From Spirillospora albida (GTDB taxonomy: Bacteria; Actinomycetota; Actinomycetes; Streptosporangiales; Streptosporangiaceae): 64,000 nucleotides of DNA. The stretch lies in contig NZ_JOFJ01000003.1 of assembly GCF_000718255.1 (NCBI RefSeq), positions 1 through 64,000 of the forward strand. Reading direction: 5' to 3'. Numbering within the stretch: position 1 is the first letter of the stretch; each line of letters opens with the position of its first letter. This document shows positions 37,655-46,258 of this stretch, in pieces. The position numbers and the translations under genes are program-made. The notes under the pieces were generated by a model. It did no database searches. It saw only the letters and a list, made by a program, of their open reading frames with translations, and had not been told where the DNA came from.

Positions 37655-38440
37655 TCAGATGCTCTCGGCGGCGGTCTGCGGCGCGAGGCCGAGATCGCCG
37701 GAACGGCCGGCGGTGATGAGCTCCACGACCTGGCCGTGGGTGACGTCGGAGGTCGCGACGTCCGCCGCGACCCGGCCGAGGTAGAGCGCGGTGATGCGGT
37801 CGGCGACCTCGAACACGTCGTTCATGTTGTGCGAGATCAGCACGACGCCGTGCCCGGTCTCGGCGAGCCGCCGGACGAGGTCGAGGACCTGGCGGGTCTG
37901 CGCGACGCCGAGCGCGGCGGTCGGCTCGTCCAGGATGACGACCTTGCTGTCCCACAGCGCGGCCTTGGCGATGGCGACGGTCTGCCGCTGCCCGCCGGAC
38001 AGGCTCGCGACCTGCTGCCGGACGGACTTGACGGTGCGGACCGACAGCCTGGCCAGGGTCTGCCGGGCCGCCTCCTCCATCGACGCCTCGTCCAGCACGA
38101 GGCCCTTGCGGCGCTCGCGGCCGAGGAACATGTTCTGCACGATGTCGAGGTTGTCGGCGAGCGCGAGATCCTGGTAGACGATCTCGATGCCGAGCGCGGC
38201 CGCGTCGCGGGGGCTGCCGATCTGGACCGGCGCGCCCTCGAACGTGATCGTGCCGGAGTCGGTGGGGTGGATCCCGGCGATGCACTTGATGAGCGTGGAC
38301 TTCCCGGCGCCGTTGTCGCCGACCAGGGCCATCACCTCGCCGCGCCGCACCGTGAAGTCCACGTCGTGCAGCACGTGGACGGCGCCGAAGCTCTTGTTGA
38401 GCCCGGTCAGGTGGAGGACGGGGTCTCCGTTTTCTGCCAC
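37655..38440 (-). CDS. xylG: Xylose-type sugar ABC transporter ATPase
   Basis: The 261-residue ATPase has Walker A GDNGAGKST, signature LSGGQRQ and Walker B VVILDEPTAALG. It has a single nucleotide-binding domain, unlike the two-domain XylG of E. coli. The GTG at 38440 follows GGAAGG. It lies between the binding protein and permease genes, and its paralogue is at 35409-36167. Confidence 0.92.
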   Translation of the reverse strand: MAENGDPVLHLTGLNKSFGAVHVLHDVDFTVRRGEVMALVGDNGAGKSTLIKCIAGIHPTDSGTITFEGAPVQIGSPRDAAALGIEIVYQDLALADNLDIVQNMFLGRERRKGLVLDEASMEEAARQTLARLSVRTVKSVRQQVASLSGGQRQTVAIAKAALWDSKVVILDEPTAALGVAQTRQVLDLVRRLAETGHGVVLISHNMNDVFEVADRITALYLGRVAADVATSDVTHGQVVELITAGRSGDLGLAPQTAAESI

Positions 38441-38479
38441 GATCTTCCTTCCAGGTTCTGCGTGCCCGCGGCGGGCCCC

Positions 38480-38514
38480 CCGGCGTCCCGGTCTCCCGGG
38501 TCCCGGGACGCCGG
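38480..38514 (-). terminator. Attenuator-like hairpin between binding-protein and ATPase genes
   Basis: CCGGCGTCCCGG pairs with CCGGGACGCCGG over an 11-nt loop in the 144-bp gap. Such hairpins commonly reduce read-through or protect the upstream message, so that the binding protein is made in excess over ATPase and permease. Confidence 0.62.
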
Positions 38515-38584
38515 AGACCGTGGCCCGGGCGGCCGGGACGCCGTTGCGAGGGTGGGGGCCCGCCACGAGGTCAGCGGAGGTCCG

Positions 38585-39667
38585 TCACTGAATGCCGGCG
38601 GCCTTGCACTTGGCGGCGTAGTCGCCCTTGCACAGCTCCTCGGCCTTGACGAACCCGTCGTCGACGACCCGCTTGATGTTCTCCTTCGTGATGCCGATCG
38701 GGGTCAGCAGCACGGAGGGGACGTCACGCTTGCCGGTGGCGTCGTTGGTGGTGCCGTTCGTCTCGGCCTTCTCGCCCTTCAGGAGCGCGACGGCCAGCTT
38801 CGCCGCGGCCTCCGCCTCCTCCTTGACGGGCTTGTAGACGGTCATGCACTGGGTGCCGTCGAGGATGTTCTGCAGGCCCTGGAGGGTGGCGTCCTGGCCG
38901 GTGACGGCGACCTTGCCGCCCTGGCCGTTCTTCTTGATGATCGACACGGCGGCGTTGCCCACGCCGTCGTTCGCGGCGAGCACGCCGTCGATCTTGCCCC
39001 GCTGCTCCGTCCACATCTGCTCGAAGATCGTGGCGGCCTTCTCGGCCTTCCAGTCCGGGACGGCCTGCTCGGCGACCTTCTTGTATTTCGTCACCGGGTC
39101 GAGGATGTTGTGCGCGCCCTTGGCGAACAGGGTGGCGTTGTTGTCGGTGGGGGCGCCGTTCAGGTAGACGATGTTCGCCGCCTTGTCCCCGAGGCACTTC
39201 TGCAGGCCCTTGCCGAGCTCCTCGCCGACCTTCACGTTGTCGAACGACACGTAGTAGTCGGAGACGCCGCCGAGGGTGAGGCGGTCGTAGTCGATGGTCT
39301 TGACGCCCCGCTGCTGCGCCTTGCGCTGGACGGCGGCGGCCGAGTTGGAGTCGATGCCGTCCACGACCAGGATCGTGACACCGCTGGTGATCATCTGATC
39401 GGCGATCGTCTGGAACCGCTGGGTCGAGCCCTCGGCGTTCTGGATGTCGTACTGGACGCCCGCGGCCTTGAATGCCTGCTCCAGGTACGGCCGGTCGAAG
39501 CTCTCGTACCGGGTCGAGGAGACGGTGTCGGGCAGGATCACGCCGACCTTGCCCTTGATGGCACCGGAGCCGGAGCCGCCCTCGTCGTCGGAGTCGCCCC
39601 CGCACGCGGTGAGGGTGAGCGCCGCCGCCGCCGATACGGCGACGAGGCTGAGGATCCCCTTGCGCAT
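38585..39667 (-). CDS. xylF: Xylose-type sugar ABC transporter substrate-binding lipoprotein
   Basis: The 360-residue protein begins MRKGILSLVAVSAAAALTLT with a lipobox ending in AC at Cys22, so it should be anchored outside the membrane. The fold is a type I periplasmic binding protein. ILVVDGIDSNSAAAVQRKAQ, TIDYDRLTLGG and VLAANDGVGNAAVSIIKK match the XylF pattern. It is the first gene of the importer operon. Confidence 0.92.
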   Translation of the reverse strand: MRKGILSLVAVSAAAALTLTACGGDSDDEGGSGSGAIKGKVGVILPDTVSSTRYESFDRPYLEQAFKAAGVQYDIQNAEGSTQRFQTIADQMITSGVTILVVDGIDSNSAAAVQRKAQQRGVKTIDYDRLTLGGVSDYYVSFDNVKVGEELGKGLQKCLGDKAANIVYLNGAPTDNNATLFAKGAHNILDPVTKYKKVAEQAVPDWKAEKAATIFEQMWTEQRGKIDGVLAANDGVGNAAVSIIKKNGQGGKVAVTGQDATLQGLQNILDGTQCMTVYKPVKEEAEAAAKLAVALLKGEKAETNGTTNDATGKRDVPSVLLTPIGITKENIKRVVDDGFVKAEELCKGDYAAKCKAAGIQ

Positions 39668-39810
39668 GGCCGGGTCCTTTCTGGGGTGGGTGGCCGCGAT
39701 GACACGGGCCAGGGTTGGTGCAGCGCCGGTCGCTAGGGAGCGGCGCGAATGTTGTGTCCCGCAACTTATGTCGCTTACCGCCACCGCGCCAAGTGTTCCG
39801 GACGCCGAAT

Positions 39811-39829
39811 TTGTTGTCGCCGGTAACAA
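39811..39829 (-). promoter_or_regulatory. Candidate ROK-repressor operator upstream of the sugar importer
   Basis: TTGTT and AACAA flank nine bases. A related GTTGTGTCCCGCAAC dyad occurs nearer the gene (about 39752-39766). ROK repressors of xylose genes bind dyads of this type, and the site lies about 145 bp before the binding-protein start. The rest of 39668-39968 shows no other feature. Confidence 0.5.
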
Positions 39830-39968
39830 TCCCGTAACACGAGATCAGCAGGGGAAACGACCCGCCGCGACGCCCCTGGGCGGGCGGCCCGCCCGGTCGG
39901 CCGGGCTCGGCATTATGTTCTTCGGATCAACATTCAGGGCGCGACGCGAGCCCCGGCGCGACGGCGCG

Positions 39969-40271
39969 TCAGCCGGAGCGGGCGGACAGGACCCGGGCGA
40001 CCCGGTCGGCGGCCTCGGCGGCATCGCCGGCGGCGGCGATCCGCTCGGCCCACGACCACCGGAACCACCAGCCCTCGCCGCCGCGCTCCACGAGGATGGT
40101 CTCGGTCAGCGCGGCGGCGTCGGGGTTCGCGACATGGAGGCTCGGGGCCTGCCCGCGCGGGAGCGTGAGGCGGACCCGGAGGCCGCGGCGCGACAGCTCG
40201 CCGGCCAGTTCCTCCAGGTACTCGATCCGCGTCCTGGCCGGCGCGGCCGCTCCCGTCTCGTCAGGCGTCAT
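39969..40271 (-). CDS. Small hypothetical protein
   Basis: The 100-residue product (TRIEYLEELAGELSRRGLRV, then ILVERGGEGWWFRWSWAERI) has a compact alpha/beta look and no membrane segment. Its coding pattern is good. Similar small proteins occur in actinomycetes without known function. It is divergent from the membrane protein gene at 40457. Confidence 0.68.
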   Translation of the reverse strand: MTPDETGAAAPARTRIEYLEELAGELSRRGLRVRLTLPRGQAPSLHVANPDAAALTETILVERGGEGWWFRWSWAERIAAAGDAAEAADRVARVLSARSG

Positions 40272-40456
40272 CGCATCCCTCGCGGGCTCCGCGCGGTTCT
40301 CCGGGCGGACCTCACCTTTCCGCGTCCGGGGCCGGGAGGCAAGCGTCGGAGCCGGTCAGCGCGGTGCGGCGCGGCGATCCGCGGACGGCGCTCGGACGGA
40401 GCACCCCGTTCCCGATATCTTGCCCCTAGAAGACGTTCGGGGAGAGTGGGGCCAGC

Positions 40457-40996
40457 ATGACGGTGAGCGCGGGCGGCGACGCGGAACGGGCCCGCCGGGG
40501 CGGCGCCCACTGGCACCGCTACCACTACGCGGTCGGCGTGTTCCTCGCCGCGTACGGCGTGACGGTGCTGGCCGGGTCGGCGCTGCGGTGGGACGACCGC
40601 CGCGAGGAGATGGAGATCTACTTCTCCGGGTCCGCCGGCACCCTGCTGCTGGTGGTCAAGGCGTTCGAGGCGCTGCTGCTGCTCTGCGCGGCCGCCGCGC
40701 TCGCGCTGCGCCGGGACGTGCTGCTCGTCCCGCCGCTCGCGGGATGGATGGCGGGGTTCGCGATGTTCGCCGTCCTGGACGTGTTCGCGGCCCGCTGGGG
40801 CGGCCTGGTCGAGCACCTCTGCTACCTGGCCGGCTTCGTCGTCCTGCTGTTCCTTTCGTACGGGTTCAGCGCGATGGCGCAGGCGGCGGGCGCGGCGGGC
40901 GGCGCGGCGCCCGGGTCCGGCCCCGGCACGGGCCGCCTCACCCGGACGCAGGAGCTCGCCCTCGCGGCGATGAACCGCCTGCCGCGCCCCTCCTGA
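40457..40996 (+). CDS. Four-helix integral membrane protein, unrecognised
   Basis: The 179-residue protein has four hydrophobic segments (about residues 24-42, 61-83, 90-108 and 118-138), a His/Arg-rich N-terminus and a Gly/Ala-rich cytoplasmic tail. The ATG follows GGGGAGAG. I do not recognise the family. It stands alone between divergent and convergent neighbours. Confidence 0.7.
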   Translation: MTVSAGGDAERARRGGAHWHRYHYAVGVFLAAYGVTVLAGSALRWDDRREEMEIYFSGSAGTLLLVVKAFEALLLLCAAAALALRRDVLLVPPLAGWMAGFAMFAVLDVFAARWGGLVEHLCYLAGFVVLLFLSYGFSAMAQAAGAAGGAAPGSGPGTGRLTRTQELALAAMNRLPRPS

Positions 40997-41015
40997 GCCT
41001 CGTCGAGGCCCGGCC

Positions 41016-42083
41016 CTAGGGCACCACGACGATCTTGGCGTGCCGCTCCGGGGCGCCCAGCTCGGAGAACGCGCCCATCACGCCGTCCAGCCCGACGGTG
41101 CCGGTGATGATGGAGCCGGCGTCGATCCGACCGTCCCCGATCGCCGCCAGCGTCGCGCCGTACTCGGCGGGCAGCGCCCCGAACGTTCCGCGGATCGTCA
41201 GCTCCTTGCTGACCGCGACGCCCGGCTCGATCTCGTCGGGCTCCATGCACACCCCCACCACCATGACCGTCGAGCCCGCCGGAGCGCCCTCCACGACCCG
41301 GCCGAGCACGCCGGGCACCCCCACGCACTCGAAGATCACCGCCTGCTTGGCGCGGACGCCCAGCAGCTCGGCGGCGATCCGGTCGACGGTGCCCGTCGGG
41401 ACGCCGAGGTCCGCCCACCGGTCGAACGGCGACCCCGCGGCCGGGTCGATGACCTCGTCCGCGCCCAGCCCCTCGGCGAGCGCCCGCCGCTTCGGGGAGA
41501 AGTCGGCGGCGAGCACCGGGCCGTGGCCGCGCGCCTTGAGCACGGCCACCACGCCGAGCCCGATCGGCCCGAGGCCGAGGACGACCGCGACGTCGTCCGC
41601 GCCGATGCCGCTGCGGTCGACGGCCCGCGTCCCGACCGAGAACGGCTCGGTGATCGCGGCGACCTTCGGGTCCAGGCCGTCCGGGACGGCGAAGACCAGG
41701 CCCTCGTTCACGATCATGTACTCGCCGTACCCGCCGGGGTACATCGGCGTGTACCCGATGATCCCGGCGCCCTGCGGCCCGATCCCGATCGGCGGCCCGC
41801 ACACGGCGGTGCCGACCGGGAAGCGGCCCTCGGTGCCTGGCCCCCGCTCGACCACCTCGCCGGCGAACTCGTGGCCGAACACCAGGCCGTCGCGGGGGTC
41901 GTAGGGCGTGCCGCCGGACCGGCGGGTGGTGTCCATGAACGCGTCGGGGTGCTCCAGCGCGTGCAGGTCGGATCCGCAGATGCCGCAGGCCAGCGTCCGG
42001 ACCAGCAGCTGCCCCTCCTGCGGCACCGGGTCGGGCACGTCGGTCACGATCATCGTCCGGTCCGTGGTCAACGCTGCGCGCAT
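41016..42083 (-). CDS. Zinc-binding alcohol dehydrogenase-family protein
   Basis: The 355-residue MDR enzyme has the catalytic zinc region CGICGSDLH and GHEFAGEVV, a Rossmann motif GLGPIGLGVVAV and a C-terminal completion. The cysteine-rich structural-zinc loop of classical alcohol dehydrogenases is not apparent. A large insertion (PIGIGPQGAGIIGYTPMYPG) follows the first motif. Substrate and cofactor are not determined. The ATG at 42083 begins MRAALTTDRTM. Confidence 0.88.
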   Translation of the reverse strand: MRAALTTDRTMIVTDVPDPVPQEGQLLVRTLACGICGSDLHALEHPDAFMDTTRRSGGTPYDPRDGLVFGHEFAGEVVERGPGTEGRFPVGTAVCGPPIGIGPQGAGIIGYTPMYPGGYGEYMIVNEGLVFAVPDGLDPKVAAITEPFSVGTRAVDRSGIGADDVAVVLGLGPIGLGVVAVLKARGHGPVLAADFSPKRRALAEGLGADEVIDPAAGSPFDRWADLGVPTGTVDRIAAELLGVRAKQAVIFECVGVPGVLGRVVEGAPAGSTVMVVGVCMEPDEIEPGVAVSKELTIRGTFGALPAEYGATLAAIGDGRIDAGSIITGTVGLDGVMGAFSELGAPERHAKIVVVP

Positions 42084-42227
42084 GCGCGGCCTCCAGCCTG
42101 TGCGGTTGCTGCCGTCCACCGCACCGAACCATGTTCGCGCGCCGAGCGGTAGTCCTGATACCAGCGATCGCTGGCGCATTCCCGGACGTCCGCGGCGGTG
42201 ACGGTTCCCTAACGCGCGGCCCGGTCC

Positions 42228-42896
42228 CTAACGCACCACCCAGGCGACCGCGGTCATGGTGCCGGGCGGGACCTCGGTGAAGCCGCCGTCCCGCACCGCC
42301 ACCGCGGCGCGCTTCACGCAGGTCTTCCACGGGACGTCGCGGGCCAGATGGACCCGCAGGCCCCCCTCGAGCCACGCCGCCGCGTCCTTGCGGCCCGCCT
42401 GCCGGAGCAGGAGCTGCGCGGCGTGCCCGCACTGGGCGGCGGCCTTTCCGGTCGTGATCCGGACGTCCGGGTTCAGCGCGATCGCGGCGTACGGGGCGTC
42501 CGGCAGCGGCGCGGCACCCCCGTCGGCGAGGTCGAGCCCGGCGACCTGGAGTTTCGCCAGCTCCTGCGGGACGTCCAGCATCGGCCCCGGCACGAACGCG
42601 CGCACTTCGGCGCCGGCGTGCCCGACGGTCACGCCGGGCAGCTCCTGCACCTCGGGCCAGCGGACGCCGCGCGCCCGCCGCGTCACCTTCCGGATGCGGC
42701 GCGTCTCCCACTCGCGGACGGCGCCGTGCCATTCGCCGTCCGGATCGGCGGCGCGCGGGTCGCTGAGGAGCCGGACGACCGCCTGCGCGGCGGCCTCGCA
42801 GACCGGCTCATGGGCGGGCGGATCGGCTTTCTCCACCCGCACCACCAGCTGCATCGCCCAGGGCGGATCGTCACGGGGATCGTATTCGGGACGCAC
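42228..42896 (-). CDS. Peptidyl-tRNA hydrolase, Pth2-like
   Basis: The 222-residue product ends with a Pth2-type domain, in which ITTGKAAAQCGHAAQLLL is the hallmark Lys/Gln/Cys helix. The start chosen is GTG 42896 (RPEYDPRDDPPWAMQLVVRV), which matches the usual beginning of actinobacterial homologues although no clear ribosome-binding site is seen. It would recycle peptidyl-tRNA. It is divergent from the 43027 gene, with 130 bp for both promoters. Confidence 0.82.
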   Translation of the reverse strand: MRPEYDPRDDPPWAMQLVVRVEKADPPAHEPVCEAAAQAVVRLLSDPRAADPDGEWHGAVREWETRRIRKVTRRARGVRWPEVQELPGVTVGHAGAEVRAFVPGPMLDVPQELAKLQVAGLDLADGGAAPLPDAPYAAIALNPDVRITTGKAAAQCGHAAQLLLRQAGRKDAAAWLEGGLRVHLARDVPWKTCVKRAAVAVRDGGFTEVPPGTMTAVAWVVR

Positions 42897-43026
42897 GGAC
42901 GGAGTATTCCAAACCGAATCCGTCGGGTGGTACACGACTTTCCGGAGGCGGAACTGGGTACGGGATTCCGGGAGGAACAGCCTCGCGGGCGGGCGAGGGG
43001 GCACGGCGGAGGCTCGGAGGTCGCCG

Positions 43027-44094
43027 GTGACCAGTGGCGCGTGGAGCGATTCCATCCCCGGTATCGGAACGTTTTTCGTCGGCATCGACGTCGCCCCCGG
43101 GCGCTACCGGTGCGACGACGGCAAGGGCGGCTGGTGGGTCCGGTTCACCGGCCCCTCGGGCGGCGAACCGGTCGGCTCGTGGCCGCTGCCGTCCGGCCCC
43201 ACCGAGATCGAGATCGCGCCGGACGACTTCGCGTTCGAGACGCACATCGGCACCCGCTGGCGGCGGATCGCGCCCGCCCGGCGGCCCGGCGACGGCCCCG
43301 CGCCGCAGGCCCGGCCGGTCGCCGACCCGACGCTGCGCGCCGAGCTCGACACGATCGTGGGCCGGCACCGGCCGCTCGCGTGGCTGGCGCCGGTGACGGT
43401 CCTGCTCGTCGGGGTGCTCGGCTCCACCGTGCTCGGCTCGCTGTGGCTGATCGGCCTCGGGATGCTCGCCGTGCTGGTCGCGCTCGGCACGCCGTCGGTC
43501 TCCCTCGACATCCGGCGGGCGCGGGAACTGGAGCGGCGCCGCGACCGGTACGTGACGCCCGAGGACCTGGACACGCCCGGACGGGACCTGCTCGCCCGCG
43601 TCCAGGCCGCCGTGGACACCGTCCGCGACTCGGAGGTCAACCGGGAGGGGCTGCTGGACACCGTCGACAACGCCGTCACGCTGCCGCGCCAGGAGTGGGA
43701 GATCGCGCAGGTGCTGGCCCGGCAGGCGCGGCTGCGCGGCGAGCAGGAGGAGATGTCGGCGTCGGCGCGGCTGCCGGAGGTGGACGCGGCGCTGCGGCCG
43801 CTGCGCGCGAAGCTGGAGCTGTCGGTGGCGGCGGTGACCCGGCGCGTCGAGGCGCTCGAGCGGTACGCCGAGCGGGCGGAGGAGGCCGACGAGGCGCTGC
43901 GCGCGACCCGCCACCTGGAGGCGATCGCGGCGCGGGCGCCCGAGTACGACGAGCTGCTGGCCGACACCGTGCGGGACGAGCTGGCGCTGCCCGCGATCGA
44001 GCGGCTCACCGAGCAGGGCGACGAGCTCGTCCGGACGCTCCGGGAGCGGATCGCGGCGGCCGAGCAGGCGGGCGGGGAGCTGTCACCGCCCTAG
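43027..44094 (+). CDS. Membrane protein with coiled-coil tail, unrecognised
   Basis: The 355-residue protein starts with a small beta-rich domain (GTFFVGIDVAPGRYRCDDGK, the DUF of exported lipoprotein-like beta domains). Two adjacent hydrophobic helices follow (about residues 120-158). The rest is a long charged helical region with heptad spacing, from RRARELERRRDRY to the end. There is no signal peptide. The GTG follows CGGAGG. Scaffold or membrane-organising roles are possible; nothing more specific is supported. Confidence 0.75.
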   Translation: MTSGAWSDSIPGIGTFFVGIDVAPGRYRCDDGKGGWWVRFTGPSGGEPVGSWPLPSGPTEIEIAPDDFAFETHIGTRWRRIAPARRPGDGPAPQARPVADPTLRAELDTIVGRHRPLAWLAPVTVLLVGVLGSTVLGSLWLIGLGMLAVLVALGTPSVSLDIRRARELERRRDRYVTPEDLDTPGRDLLARVQAAVDTVRDSEVNREGLLDTVDNAVTLPRQEWEIAQVLARQARLRGEQEEMSASARLPEVDAALRPLRAKLELSVAAVTRRVEALERYAERAEEADEALRATRHLEAIAARAPEYDELLADTVRDELALPAIERLTEQGDELVRTLRERIAAAEQAGGELSPP

Positions 44095-44177
44095 ACGACC
44101 CCGGGTGTACATCAGCGCGAACACCAGGCAGGGCCTATTAGACATCAAGTCCCACAAGAACGGGACAGAATGGCCGG

Positions 44178-44564
44178 ATGGCACAGATCAAGGTCTACGG
44201 CCGCAGGGACGTATGGGCGGACCGCAGGCGGGACGTCTCCGACCTGCTCCACGAATGCCTGGAGTCGGCGTGGCGGCTGCCGCCGGGCAAGCGGTTCCAC
44301 CGCTTCCTGCTGCTGGACCCCGAGGACCTCGTCTGCCCCGAGCGCGGCGAGCGCTATCTGATCGTCGAGATCCTGTGCTTCACCGGCCGCTCCGACGACG
44401 CCAAGCGCGACCTCATCCGCACCCTTTACGCGCGGATGGCGCCGGCCCTCGGCCTCGCGCCGGGCGATCTGGAGATCACGATCATCGACACGCCCAAGGT
44501 GAACTGGGGCATCCGGGGCGTCCCCGCCGACGAGCTGGCGCTGCCCTACCCCACGGAGATCTGA
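44178..44564 (+). CDS. Tautomerase-superfamily protein lacking the N-terminal proline
   Basis: The 128-residue protein matches the long tautomerase type (LLHECLESAWRLPPGKRFHR, RYLIVEILCFTGRSDDAKR, WGIRGVPADEL). In active tautomerases Pro is the first residue after the start Met. Here the sequence is MAQIKVYGR, so classical proton-transfer chemistry is doubtful. The ATG is preceded by a weak ribosome-binding site, and the gene stands alone. Confidence 0.8.
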   Translation: MAQIKVYGRRDVWADRRRDVSDLLHECLESAWRLPPGKRFHRFLLLDPEDLVCPERGERYLIVEILCFTGRSDDAKRDLIRTLYARMAPALGLAPGDLEITIIDTPKVNWGIRGVPADELALPYPTEI

Positions 44565-44600
44565 GCGTCCGCGGTCCCCCTTTGCCCGGTCGGGCACTAG

Positions 44601-44614
44601 AGCAAGCGCTTGTG
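44601..44614 (+). promoter_or_regulatory. KstR2-like operator upstream of the TetR gene
   Basis: AGCAAGCGCTTGTG agrees with the published KstR2 consensus A-N-CAAG-NN-CTTG-N-T except for the last base. It lies 69 bp before the regulator GTG, so autoregulation is likely. Confidence 0.68.
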
Positions 44615-44682
44615 CGGCGCGTAATGTGAGGCCGACGCGCCGTACGGGCGAGCGCCGCGGGCGCGCCCGGCATAATGAGGGG

Positions 44683-45351
44683 GTGACGACCACGAGCGCC
44701 AACTCCGGCCGCCCCGGCACCCGGACCCCGGGCCAGGGCGGCGGCCGCCGCCGCGGCAAGGGCTCGTCCGCGCTGGCCTCGGAGCGGCGGGAGCACCTCG
44801 TCCGGCTGGCCGCCGAGCTCTTCGCCGAGAAGGGCTTCCAGGCCACCACGGTGCGCAACATCGCCGACGAGGCCGGCATCCTCTCCGGCAGCCTGTACCA
44901 CCACTTCGACTCCAAGGAGTCGATCGTGGACGAGATCCTGGCCGGCTTCTTCAACGAGATCATGGAGGCGTACCGGTCCGTCATCGACGGCGGCCGGGAC
45001 GCCCGCGAGACCATGGCCGCGCTCGTCCGGATCGCGTTCGGCACGCTTGAGCCGCACCGCGCCGCCATCACCGTCCTGCAGAACGACTGGAACTACCTCA
45101 AGGACATGGAGCGGTTCGCCTACCTCATCAAGTCCGAGGACGAGGTAGAGAAGCTCTGGGTCGACACCATCAAGGCGGGCCAGAAGGAGGGGCTGTTCCG
45201 CGTCGACCTCGACGCGACGCTCACCTACCGGATGATCCGCGACACGATCTGGGTCGCGGTCCGCTGGTTCAAGCCGGGCGGGCGGCTGAACGCGGCCGAT
45301 CTCGCCGACCACTACGTCAAGGTCATGTTCGACGGCATCAACGTCCACTGA
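44683..45351 (+). CDS. TetR-family regulator, KstR2-like
   Basis: The 222-residue repressor has the helix-turn-helix TTVRNIADEAGILSGSLYHH preceded by a basic, Gly-rich N-terminal arm. The ligand domain (RMIRDTIWVAVRWFKPGGR) resembles KstR2, which controls degradation of the steroid C/D rings via CoA thioester ligands. The GTG follows TGAGGG. No steroid catabolic cluster adjoins it, but an SDR of the hydroxysteroid type lies 5 kb away. Confidence 0.83.
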   Translation: MTTTSANSGRPGTRTPGQGGGRRRGKGSSALASERREHLVRLAAELFAEKGFQATTVRNIADEAGILSGSLYHHFDSKESIVDEILAGFFNEIMEAYRSVIDGGRDARETMAALVRIAFGTLEPHRAAITVLQNDWNYLKDMERFAYLIKSEDEVEKLWVDTIKAGQKEGLFRVDLDATLTYRMIRDTIWVAVRWFKPGGRLNAADLADHYVKVMFDGINVH

Positions 45352-45510
45352 CGTACGCCGGGCCGGTGGAGGCGATCCCACTGTCCGGCGCGTATCCCCC
45401 CTTATGAGCCGTCGGGCGTCCATAGTGTCCTTAGTCGCACTCGCTATCGAGGGGCACGCTTTGGCCGACGGGGACGCTGTTACGGATGAGATCTACGGGG
45501 GGAGGGTGAC

Positions 45511-45741
45511 ATGACGACTCCGAGTGCCGCCGGCGGCCGGGAGGAGCCCACACCCGCGGCCCTGCGCGCGGCCACCGCGCGCGGGCTGCAGGAGCAGTTC
45601 CCGGGGATACGCGTCTGGTTCGGCGAGTCCACCGGCTCATGGTGGGCGCTCGTGCCCCTGATGAGCGGCCCGGCCCTGCTTGAGGCGCCCACCCCGCAGC
45701 AGCTGCGGGACGCGGTGCTCAACGCGCGCGCACGGGGCTGA
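45511..45741 (+). CDS. Small hypothetical protein
   Basis: The 76-residue product contains QFPGIRVWFGESTGSWWALV and a C-terminal helix APTPQQLRDAVLNARARG. A strong GGGGGGAGGG leader precedes the ATG. Similar short proteins are frequent in Streptosporangiales and Streptomyces genomes without known role. Confidence 0.68.
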   Translation: MTTPSAAGGREEPTPAALRAATARGLQEQFPGIRVWFGESTGSWWALVPLMSGPALLEAPTPQQLRDAVLNARARG

Positions 45742-45884
45742 GCCGGTGCCGTCCGCCGGAGACGGGGCGCGATCCGTCCCCGGCGGTCGGCGTCCGCGGA
45801 GCGGGTCCGGCCCGGTGGCACCGGCGCGATGGCGCCACCGGACCGTCCGCCATGCAGGTGAAACTAGCCTTGATCGAGCGTTAA

Positions 45885-45898
45885 CACAAGCGCTTGCT
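45885..45898 (+). promoter_or_regulatory. Orphan KstR2-like box between convergent genes
   Basis: CACAAGCGCTTGCT differs from the KstR2 consensus only at the first base. It lies between the 3' ends of two convergent genes and precedes no gene I can identify. Nothing else is seen in 45742-45932. Confidence 0.5.
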
Positions 45899-45932
45899 CG
45901 GTACGTTTCGCGCGGCAGGTCCGAAGCCGCGG

Positions 45933-46232
45933 TCAGAACGCGTACTGGAGCGCCGCCCGCTCCGCCACGAGCGGCGAGACGAAGGTGTCGATCACCGCGC
46001 GGTGGGCGGCGTGGTCGCGGTAGGCGAGGTAGGCGTCCCGGTCGGCGAAGTCCGCGACGACCGCGAAGTCCCAGGAGCCCGGGTTGACGCCCGCGTCCAT
46101 GCCGACGCTGTACTCCCGGATCTCCGGGATCGCGCCGGGCAGCTCCCGCAGCTTCGCCGCGACCTCCTCCTGCTGGAGGGTGGTCGTCCCCTCGACCCAC
46201 TTGAACAGCACCACATGCCGGAATCCACTCAT
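45933..46232 (-). CDS. Dabb-family (stress-responsive alpha/beta barrel) protein
   Basis: The 99-residue protein has the family start FRHVVLFKWVEGTT, the middle IREYSVGMDAGVNPGSWDFA and the end VSPLVAERAALQY. Dabb proteins form dimeric barrels and include some monooxygenases and cyclases; the role here is unknown. Confidence 0.87.
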   Translation of the reverse strand: MSGFRHVVLFKWVEGTTTLQQEEVAAKLRELPGAIPEIREYSVGMDAGVNPGSWDFAVVADFADRDAYLAYRDHAAHRAVIDTFVSPLVAERAALQYAF

Positions 46233-46258
46233 GGCCAGCACCGTAGCGGCCGGACGGG

